Source: Arthrobacter psychrolactophilus (lineage in GTDB: Bacteria > Actinomycetota > Actinomycetes > Actinomycetales > Micrococcaceae). From it: a stretch of 64,000 nt of DNA. Position 1 is the stretch's first letter, and each line of letters starts with the position of its first letter. The DNA is taken from contig NZ_QJVC01000020.1 in the NCBI RefSeq assembly GCF_003219795.1, forward strand, positions 1-64,000, written 5' to 3'. The notes beneath the pieces were generated by a model, which made no database searches, was not told the origin of the DNA, and saw only the letters and a program-made list of their open reading frames with translations. Of the stretch, positions 26,127 to 32,586 are shown piece after piece. The position numbers were made by a program, and so were the translations under genes.

Positions 26127-27536
26127 ATGAACTCTTTTGTGACCGGTCGGCGCTTGGCCCGTGAACTAGGCGAGTGGCGCAGCGGCGCCCCCGCCTACCG
26201 AGCCCTGGCCGAGCGCATCCGGGTGCTGCTCATGGACGGTCGACTCTCCAGTGGCGCTAGGCTCCCTGCAGAACGGGAGCTCAGTCAGGCCTTGGACCTG
26301 AGCCGCACCACCGTGGCGGCCGCGTACTCAAAATTGCGCGATGACGGCTATCTGGAAAGCGTGCGCGGCTCTGGCAGCACCCTGCAACTGCCTGGGCGGG
26401 AACGTGGCGAGCATTCCCTCCAACACAGTCTGGCGCTTGATTTCACCAAGGCCACCTCCCCTGCCTATCCCGGAATTCAGGCCGCCTACGCTGCCGCCGT
26501 GGAGGAACTGCCGAACTATCTCTCGCACGACGGTTTTGACCTGGTGGGTCTGCCCGATCTACGTGAAGCCATTGCACAAAGCTACCGAGACCGCGGATTG
26601 GCCACCTCGCCTGATCAAATCATGGTCACGATTGGCGCCCAAAACGCCTTGAACCTCATCACGCGCACCTTGTATTCGCCCGGGGAACGCATCCTCGTGG
26701 AGCAGCCCACCTATCCCCACGCTCTCGACACCTTCACGCAAGCCGGCGCCCGAGTGATTGCCTTCCCAGTGCGTCAAGACGGTGGCTGGGATTTGCCCGA
26801 GGCGCTGCTACAAATCCGGCGCGCCGCGCCAACCCTGGCGTATCTCATGCCCGATTTTCACAACCCCACGGGCATGAGCATGTCACTTCACGAGCGCGAA
26901 TACCTCGCGGCTGCAGCGTCCAGGGAAGGCACGGTCCTTGTCGCCGATGAGACGACGGCGCTCCTGGACATCGATCGCGGTCAGATGCCGCCCATGGCCA
27001 CCTTCTCCCCCAACATCATCAGCATTGGCTCCCTTGGCAAGATCGCGTGGGGTGGGCTGCGCATTGGGTGGATTCGTGGATCCCGGGAGGTGCTGGCTCA
27101 GCTCCTGCGGAACCGTCCCGCCGTCGATCTTGGCACGCCCATGATGGAACAACTTGTCGCCACGAAACTCATCCAGGACATGCCCTCCATGATGGCCAGT
27201 CGAAGTCTGGATCTGCGCCGCGGACGCGACACTGCCATCCGGCTCTTGAAGGAGTATGTGCCGCGATGGCAGGTGCAGGTTCCCGACGGCGGACTTTGCC
27301 TGTGGATCAACACCGAAACTGTCTCGAGCTCTGCGCTGGCCCTCGCGGCTAGGGCCGAGGGCATGGGGATCGTGCCCGGGCCCCGCTTTGGGATTGACGG
27401 CGCCTTTGAACGCTATCTGCGCCTGCCCTTCAGTTACAGCGAGGAGCAATTATCTGAGGGGATCCAGATTCTGGGGCGGATTGCCCACGGCGTCGGTTCC
27501 GACCCCCTGCGCATGCCCTTGCAAGCCGTCATCTAA
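26127..27536 (+). CDS. MocR-type regulator (GntR wHTH fused to PLP aminotransferase fold)
   Basis: The 469-residue protein joins a GntR winged helix (about 20-90: YRALAERIRVLLMDGRLSSGARLPAERELSQALDLSRTTVAAAYSKLRDDGYL) to a fold-type-I aminotransferase domain with MVTIGAQNALNLI, PTYPHALD, DFHNPTG and the PLP-lysine segment SIGSLGKIAWGGLRIGW. MocR proteins sense PLP or amino-acid adducts and usually control a divergent gene, here YczE. It is unlikely to be a metabolic aminotransferase. Confidence 0.93.
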   Translation: MNSFVTGRRLARELGEWRSGAPAYRALAERIRVLLMDGRLSSGARLPAERELSQALDLSRTTVAAAYSKLRDDGYLESVRGSGSTLQLPGRERGEHSLQHSLALDFTKATSPAYPGIQAAYAAAVEELPNYLSHDGFDLVGLPDLREAIAQSYRDRGLATSPDQIMVTIGAQNALNLITRTLYSPGERILVEQPTYPHALDTFTQAGARVIAFPVRQDGGWDLPEALLQIRRAAPTLAYLMPDFHNPTGMSMSLHEREYLAAAASREGTVLVADETTALLDIDRGQMPPMATFSPNIISIGSLGKIAWGGLRIGWIRGSREVLAQLLRNRPAVDLGTPMMEQLVATKLIQDMPSMMASRSLDLRRGRDTAIRLLKEYVPRWQVQVPDGGLCLWINTETVSSSALALAARAEGMGIVPGPRFGIDGAFERYLRLPFSYSEEQLSEGIQILGRIAHGVGSDPLRMPLQAVI

Positions 27537-27561
27537 CCCGCATTTGCCGCGCGTGCGTAGT

Positions 27562-27587
27562 AGGCTCAAAGTTACAGAATTGAGCCT
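27562..27587. terminator. Hairpin between MocR and NfeD genes
   Basis: AGGCTCAA and TTGAGCCT are exact 8-bp arms around a 10-nt loop, ending 13 bp before the NfeD start and just in front of its ribosome site. With no T run following, it may act as a 5'-leader structure of the NfeD-SPFH operon rather than a terminator. Confidence 0.4.
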
Positions 27588-27600
27588 CAAGGGGGACGCA

Positions 27601-28086
27601 ATGCTTGAATGGATTAATGACTTCGGCTGGATCATCTGGCTGACTGTTTTTCTGCTGCTGGCTGTCGCCGAGATGCTGACATTGAACCTGTACTTTATTC
27701 TCATGTCAGTAGGCGCACTGGCGGCGCTCGTGGCATTTTTGCTCCACGCCGAGCTGTGGTTGCAGATCGTCATTTTCTGCGTGGTGGCCCTAGCCACCAC
27801 GGTTCTCATCAGACCCTTGGCACTGGCACATCTGCGACGCGGGCCGGCCGATCAGCTCTCCAACATTGACCGCCTCATCGGACACAACGCGGTGGTTCTT
27901 GAGAGCGTGAGCCTCAGCGGCGGCTTAGTGAAAATAGGTGGCGACATCTGGACCGCGCGCATCACCAGCGGAACCGAGCTGCCCGTAGGAGCGACCGTGG
28001 AGGTTGAGGCCATCGACGGTGCTACCGCTATCGTCGGCTACCCACAGACCCACACGTCCGCAGGACCCGCCGCAACCACGGCCTAA
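27601..28086 (+). CDS. NfeD-like membrane protein
   Basis: The ATG at 27601, behind AAGGGGG, gives 161 residues. Three hydrophobic segments (WIIWLTVFLLLAVAEML, YFILMSVGALAALVAFLL, LQIVIFCVVALATTVLI) are followed by a soluble OB-like domain (IGHNAVVLESVSLSGGLVKIGGDIWTARI), the short NfeD layout. NfeD proteins work with SPFH partners in membrane microdomains, and the SPFH gene follows 78 bp downstream. The longer frame into the MocR gene is a shadow. Confidence 0.9.
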   Translation: MLEWINDFGWIIWLTVFLLLAVAEMLTLNLYFILMSVGALAALVAFLLHAELWLQIVIFCVVALATTVLIRPLALAHLRRGPADQLSNIDRLIGHNAVVLESVSLSGGLVKIGGDIWTARITSGTELPVGATVEVEAIDGATAIVGYPQTHTSAGPAATTA

Positions 28087-28164
28087 ACTTCATGGCTGCT
28101 CCAGGTTCTTGACCCTGCCAGAGCAGCGACAACCGCATTCTTAACACAGAAAAGAGGGGATTTC

Positions 28165-29094
28165 ATGGGAAACGGTGCCGGCACAGGCGTGTGGCTCTTC
28201 GTCATCTTGGTCTTACTAATATTTGTCGTGATTGTCCTTGTTCGATCCGTGCGCATCATTCCACAGGCTCGTGCGGGCGTGGTGGAACGCCTGGGTAAAT
28301 ACCAGCGCACCCTCAACCCCGGCCTGACGGTCCTCATTCCCTTTGTGGACCGGCTCCTGCCGTTGCTCGACTTGCGTGAGCAGGTTGTGTCCTTCCCGCC
28401 GCAGCCGGTCATTACCGAGGACAACCTCGTGGTCTCGATCGACACTGTGGTTTACTTCCAGGTGACAGATCCGCGTGCGGCAACGTACGAGATCGCGAAC
28501 TACATTCAGGCAGTCGAGCAGCTGACCACCACGACCCTGCGTAACGTCGTGGGTGGTTTGAACCTCGAAGAGGCGCTGACCTCGCGTGATCAGATTAACG
28601 GTCAGCTCCGCGGCGTCTTGGATGAGGCCACGGGCCGCTGGGGTATCCGTGTCAGCCGCGTTGAACTCAAGGCCATTGACCCGCCCCTGTCGATCCAGGA
28701 TTCCATGGAGAAGCAGATGCGCGCCGAGCGTGACCGCCGTGCGGCCATCCTCACCGCCGAAGGTACCAAGCAGTCGGCCATTTTGACCGCTGAAGGTGAA
28801 CGCCAGTCCTCCATCTTGAAGGCGGAGGGTGATGCGAAGGCAGCCATTTTGCGCGCCGACGGTGAGTCCCAGGCGATTCAAAAGGTCTTCGACGCCATCC
28901 ACAAGGGCAATCCCACGCAGAAGTTGCTGGCTTACCAGTACCTGCAGACGCTGCCCAAGATCGCCTCCGGCACTTCCAACAAGCTCTGGATCATCCCCAG
29001 TGAGGTGGGCGAGGCTCTGAAGGGTATCGGCAACGTTTTGGGGACCAGCACCCCAGACGCGGACGACGGCGTCAACCTCACCAAGGCGCCCTAA
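28165..29094 (+). CDS. SPFH/stomatin-like protein (QmcA type)
   Basis: The 309-residue protein has one N-terminal membrane segment (about 9-26), then an SPFH domain: RIIPQARAGVVERLGKYQRTLNPGLTVLIPFVD, NLVVSIDTVVYFQVTDPRAATYEI and TLRNVVGGLNLEEALTSRDQIN. A coiled-coil flotillin-like region with repeated A-I-L-x-A-E/D-G units (AILTAEG three times over) follows. Such proteins form membrane scaffolds and chaperone membrane proteases. It is paired with NfeD, and a strong terminator follows. Confidence 0.93.
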   Translation: MGNGAGTGVWLFVILVLLIFVVIVLVRSVRIIPQARAGVVERLGKYQRTLNPGLTVLIPFVDRLLPLLDLREQVVSFPPQPVITEDNLVVSIDTVVYFQVTDPRAATYEIANYIQAVEQLTTTTLRNVVGGLNLEEALTSRDQINGQLRGVLDEATGRWGIRVSRVELKAIDPPLSIQDSMEKQMRAERDRRAAILTAEGTKQSAILTAEGERQSSILKAEGDAKAAILRADGESQAIQKVFDAIHKGNPTQKLLAYQYLQTLPKIASGTSNKLWIIPSEVGEALKGIGNVLGTSTPDADDGVNLTKAP

Positions 29095-29123
29095 CGGGAC
29101 AGTTTTACACTCAGCACCACAGA

Positions 29124-29160
29124 GCGCGGCCAAGCACGTATAATGGGTGCTTGGCCGCGC
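29124..29160 (+). terminator. Terminator after the SPFH gene
   Basis: Perfect 14-bp GC-rich arms (29124-29137 and 29147-29160) with a 9-nt loop lie about 30 bp after the SPFH stop; a short TTTT follows. It ends the NfeD-SPFH transcript before the rbpA promoter. Confidence 0.8.
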
Positions 29161-29201
29161 GGCATTTTGCCCGGCCGCACTTTTCGTATTTTGTCTGAGC
29201 A

Positions 29202-29227
29202 GGAACAACTGCCGGCCCTGATGCGTT
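29202..29227 (+). promoter_or_regulatory. SigR (ECF)-type promoter for rbpA
   Basis: GGAAC at 29202-29206 and GTT at 29225-29227 are separated by exactly 18 bp, the arrangement recognised by SigR/SigH sigma factors (GGAAT-N18-GTT). It lies about 110 bp before the rbpA ATG. In Streptomyces, rbpA is a known SigR target, so thiol-stress induction is likely here too. Confidence 0.7.
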
Positions 29228-29338
29228 GAAACTAATGTCGAAAAACCTTCGGACGCCAGCGCTCGTCGCTTGCATTCTGGGTTTACACGCTTGCTCCATG
29301 AATGTCGTGGGGTAAGAGAACAACTTGAGGGAGAAGTC

Positions 29339-29680
29339 ATGAGCGATCGCAGCCTACGTGGCATGCGCTTGGGCGCACAGAGCATGGAGACGGAATCCGG
29401 CGTTGAGCCGGCCCCCCGCCAGAGCGTCGAGTACCGTTGTGCCGACGGCGAGCAGGTCTTTGTCACTTTCTCGTCTGAAGCTGAAATCCCGGCCACCTGG
29501 ATGTCCAAGACGGGTAAGGAGGCCCTGCTGGTCAACGGCGAGGCTCCCGACACCTCCAACGACAAGCCGATCCGTACCCACTGGGACATGCTCCTTGAGC
29601 GTCGCACCCTTCCGGAACTGGAAGTCATCTTGGCAGACCGCCTGACGATTCTGCGCGAACGCCGCGGCGAAAAGGTCTAA
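29339..29680 (+). CDS. rbpA: RNA polymerase-binding protein RbpA
   Basis: The ATG at 29339, behind GAGGGAGAA, gives 113 residues. It shows the RbpA order: a flexible N-terminus (SLRGMRLGAQSMETESGV), the core domain (VEYRCADGEQVFVTFSSEAEIPATWMSKTGKEALLVNG), a basic linker (KPIRTHWDML) and the sigma-interaction helix (ERRTLPELEVILADRLTILRERRG). RbpA stabilises the open complex with the principal sigma factor. Only one Cys is visible in the core, so zinc binding as in S. coelicolor RbpA is unlikely. Confidence 0.96.
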   Translation: MSDRSLRGMRLGAQSMETESGVEPAPRQSVEYRCADGEQVFVTFSSEAEIPATWMSKTGKEALLVNGEAPDTSNDKPIRTHWDMLLERRTLPELEVILADRLTILRERRGEKV

Positions 29681-29694
29681 AGCCAGCGTTAACC

Positions 29695-29733
29695 AAAAAG
29701 GTGGGAACCCGTTCACGGGTTCCCACCTTTTTT
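29695..29733. terminator. Bidirectional terminator between rbpA and the mannosyltransferase gene
   Basis: An 18-bp perfect inverted repeat with A-run and T-run flanks (core GTGGGAACCCGT / ACGGGTTCCCAC, 2-nt nominal loop) stands between the two convergent genes. Either strand reads as a classic intrinsic terminator. Confidence 0.9.
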
Positions 29734-29759
29734 GCGCCCTCACAGTGGGCTCGAAAAAA

Positions 29760-30494
29760 CTACTTCTTGCGAGAGGTCAGCTTGTTCCAGCGAGCACTCA
29801 AGCCCCACTTGGTGACGTTGAGCATGGCTTCTTGGACAATGTTGCCGCTCATCTTGGAGGCGCCAAATTCACGCTCAACGAAGGTGATGGGAACCTCGAC
29901 GACCTTGGCACCCATCTGCCAGACGCGCCACAGCATATCGACCTGGAAACCATAGCCAACGGACTCCACCTTGGCGAAGTCCAGTGCTTCGAGCGTTCCG
30001 CGACGAAATGCACGGTAGCCACCGGTCACATCGCGCACGGGAATGCCCAGCAACACGCGGGAGTAGAGGCTGCCGCACGTGGAGATCAGTTTGCGGTGCA
30101 GCGGCCAGTTAACCACTTTTCCACCCGGAACCCAGCGTGAACCAAGCACCAAGTCGGCGCCCTGTTCGATGGCGTCCAGCAAAAGGGGAAGCTGCTCGGG
30201 CTGATGTGAGCCGTCGGCATCCATTTCAACGAGAACGTCATAGCCTGCATCCAGGCCCCACGTGAATCCTGCCAGATAGGCAGCGCCCAAGCCTTCCTTG
30301 CCGGCACGGTGCAGAACATGCACCTGCGGGTCATTGGCGGCAAACTCATCGGCCCACTGGCCTGTTCCATCGGGGCTGTTGTCATCCGCGACGAGGACAT
30401 CGGAATGAGGGACGGCCGCACGCAAGCGTGCCAGGGTCTTCGGCAGCGACTCAATCTCGTTGTACGTGGGAATAATCGTCAGGACACGCAACAA
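29760..30494 (-). CDS. ppm1: Polyprenol monophosphomannose synthase (GT2)
   Basis: The protein begins LTIIPTYNEIESLPKTLARLRAAVP, then VLVADDNSPDGTG, EMDADGSHQPEQLP (the DxD nucleotide-sugar site) and a C-terminal VPITFVEREFGASKMSG, the pattern of DPM1/Ppm1 enzymes. It makes polyprenyl-phosphate-mannose, the donor for lipoglycan and protein mannosylation on the membrane. It lacks the acyltransferase domain fused in mycobacterial Ppm1. No ATG fits; tandem TTG codons at 30494/30491 behind GGAAAGG are the probable start, giving about 245 residues. Confidence 0.93.
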   Translation of the reverse strand: MLRVLTIIPTYNEIESLPKTLARLRAAVPHSDVLVADDNSPDGTGQWADEFAANDPQVHVLHRAGKEGLGAAYLAGFTWGLDAGYDVLVEMDADGSHQPEQLPLLLDAIEQGADLVLGSRWVPGGKVVNWPLHRKLISTCGSLYSRVLLGIPVRDVTGGYRAFRRGTLEALDFAKVESVGYGFQVDMLWRVWQMGAKVVEVPITFVEREFGASKMSGNIVQEAMLNVTKWGLSARWNKLTSRKK

Positions 30495-30627
30495 TTGGTG
30501 CCTTTCCGTGATGAATGCGAATGGGAAGGCCTCGCGCCGCAACCGCTGGCGCCATCTGCTGGCAAGTCACTTACAACGGTTGGCTACAAAGGCCAAAACA
30601 CTATTATAGGTGAGGTGTCTGAGGAAA

Positions 30628-30714
30628 AGATAAGTTCACGCGCCTTCGGACCAATTAAGTATGATACCTAGGGCACTAAAGCTAACTGTTTTCTACTGAC
30701 GCGTGAACTTATCT
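30628..30714. repeat. 15-bp inverted repeat with 57-bp spacer, in intergenic DNA
   Basis: AGATAAGTTCACGCG (30628-30642) is exactly repeated in inverted form at 30700-30714. It lies in the 385-bp space (30495-30879) between the amidohydrolase stop and the mannosyltransferase start, which otherwise holds nothing I recognise. It could be a regulatory dyad for the mannosyltransferase, or the ends of a tiny element. The spacer is AT-rich. Confidence 0.75.
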
Positions 30715-30879
30715 CCGAGCGTCGGTTGGACAGTTTCCTGCACCGACCCGGATCCACCCCCATAGGGGTTCTCCGCTCCCCTAAAACTAATTGCCGACAC
30801 GTCAGCTGTCAACACGGCCCTGAGCTGCAACGATACGCATCGTCCCAGTTCAAAGCCATGTTACCGACGAGGAATTTTC

Positions 30880-32517
30880 CTAGCTTGTGACCTCGAAAAA
30901 GTCTTCACTGGCATAAAGTTCTTGCCCCAGGTGGACGGTCTGGAGGCAGCGCGGATCGTTGTCGCCATCGAGCGCCGGAAGAAGTGGGGTCCGGGCGCGA
31001 GGATCCGTTGACCAGGACTGTACACGCTCATCGGCGACCTGAACCATGAGCTGTTCCACATCCCAGACCGCGAAACTCGCTGGGGCTCCGGCGCCGAGCT
31101 GGCCATGGAACGGGTTTTCCGATTTGGCGGCACGCCAACCAGCACGGGTATGCCCGATGAACGCGGCGCGCGCAGAGACGCGCGAACTTGCCTCGTGGTG
31201 ATTCAACGCGGCACGCACACTGGCCCAGGGGTTCAACGGGGTGACGGGGGCGTCGGAGCCAAAGAAGGCCGGGATGCCTGCACCGTAGAAGCGGGCCAGG
31301 GGGTTGAGTTGCAGTGCTCGTTCGACACCCAGACGCTGCGCATACATGCCGTCGGTACCACCCCAGGCCGCGTCAAAGGCGGGCTGCACCGAAACGCCGA
31401 CGGCGTGGTGAGCCAAAGCGGCGAGGGCAGCATCGTCGACCATCTCCGCGTGTTCCAGGCGATGCCCGGCAGCTCGGATCTTATCGATGCCCACCATGGT
31501 GGTGGCCAGCTCGAGTCCAGCAATAGCGATATCCATGCCGCCGTCGCCGATGACGTGGAAGCCACCGGTCAGTCCCAGCTCGGATGTGGCGGCAAAGTGG
31601 CGCGCCACCTGATCGACCGTCAGCTGAGCCTGGCCGTAGCTGTCCGGCGCATCGGCGTAGGGCTGGCGCAACAAGGCCGAACGTGAGCCGATAGATCCGT
31701 CAATGTTGATGTCTCCGGCTAAGCCCAGCACATCAACGCCCAGATCTGCGAGGTAGGCAACCACCTGGCGAGCTTCGTCCACGCTCGAGACCAGCTGGCC
31801 CCAGTAGGGCAGCACCTCCGGAAGCGTGGCTCCCAGGCTCATGAGTGAGGCGAGATCGTCGCCCGAGCCCACATGCGGTGCGCTCATCTCGGCCAGGGCC
31901 ACATAGCCGTTGGCCGCGGCATGCGACAGGGCGCTGGTTTGCAATTGAGCACGGCGTTCTGGGCTGAGCGTCCGGGCGGCGTCACGGGCCGTGGTGTGGG
32001 CCTTGCCGCTGACCAGGCCAGCACCATCCCAGCCGGGCAGTGAAGCAAGTCCGTGCTGCTGGGCGAGGCTGGCCGAGACGAGTCCGGAGTGCACATCGAC
32101 CCGGGCCAGATATACCTCGCGCCCGCCAGAGGCACGCTCCAGCTCGTCAGCGCTCGGGAGCCTGGCGTCGGCCCACAGCGCGTTGTCCCACCCGTGCCCC
32201 AGGACGAAGCTTGCTGCCGGCAGGGCGCTGGCGGCAGCAGCTACGAGATCCAAAACCTCGGTGGCCGAGGCTGCCTGGCTCAGATCAACGGATTCCAAGG
32301 CCAGGCCAGTTTCGGTGATGTGCACATGCGAGTCGACAAAGCCCGGCGCCACCAAGGCGCCACGGAGGTCAACCTCACGCATGCGTGAATCAAGGAGCGA
32401 GGTGGCGGCATGTTCGGAGCCCACCCAGGCAACAACATCGCCATCCACGAGCATGGCCGTGGCGAAGGGGTCGGCGGCGCTGTAGACGGAACCGTTGCGG
32501 TACATGGTTAATGACAT
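30880..32517 (-). CDS. Amidohydrolase family protein (YtcJ-like)
   Basis: The ATG at 32517 gives 545 residues. Motifs of amidohydrolase_3/YtcJ enzymes are in order: VAPGFVDSHVHITE (HxH metal site), LGHGWDNALWADARLPSADEL, LAGDINIDGSIGSRSALL, FHVIGDGGMDIAI, GHRLEHAEM and PAFFGSDAPVTPLNPWASV (final Asp ligand). These enzymes hydrolyse amides or related bonds; natural substrates are mostly unknown. It lies 69 bp downstream of helY and may share its transcript. Confidence 0.92.
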   Translation of the reverse strand: MSLTMYRNGSVYSAADPFATAMLVDGDVVAWVGSEHAATSLLDSRMREVDLRGALVAPGFVDSHVHITETGLALESVDLSQAASATEVLDLVAAAASALPAASFVLGHGWDNALWADARLPSADELERASGGREVYLARVDVHSGLVSASLAQQHGLASLPGWDGAGLVSGKAHTTARDAARTLSPERRAQLQTSALSHAAANGYVALAEMSAPHVGSGDDLASLMSLGATLPEVLPYWGQLVSSVDEARQVVAYLADLGVDVLGLAGDINIDGSIGSRSALLRQPYADAPDSYGQAQLTVDQVARHFAATSELGLTGGFHVIGDGGMDIAIAGLELATTMVGIDKIRAAGHRLEHAEMVDDAALAALAHHAVGVSVQPAFDAAWGGTDGMYAQRLGVERALQLNPLARFYGAGIPAFFGSDAPVTPLNPWASVRAALNHHEASSRVSARAAFIGHTRAGWRAAKSENPFHGQLGAGAPASFAVWDVEQLMVQVADERVQSWSTDPRARTPLLPALDGDNDPRCLQTVHLGQELYASEDFFEVTS

Positions 32518-32586
32518 GGGAAGAGTCAGTCCTTTCAACAAAAACATTCACAAAATCTTGCTTCACACAGGTTGGACCGGCAGCGT

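Noticed and set aside
28216-29628. 470-codon open frame antisense to the SPFH and rbpA genes
   Set aside because: Both genes on the plus strand are well supported, and the frame crosses the terminator and SigR promoter between them.
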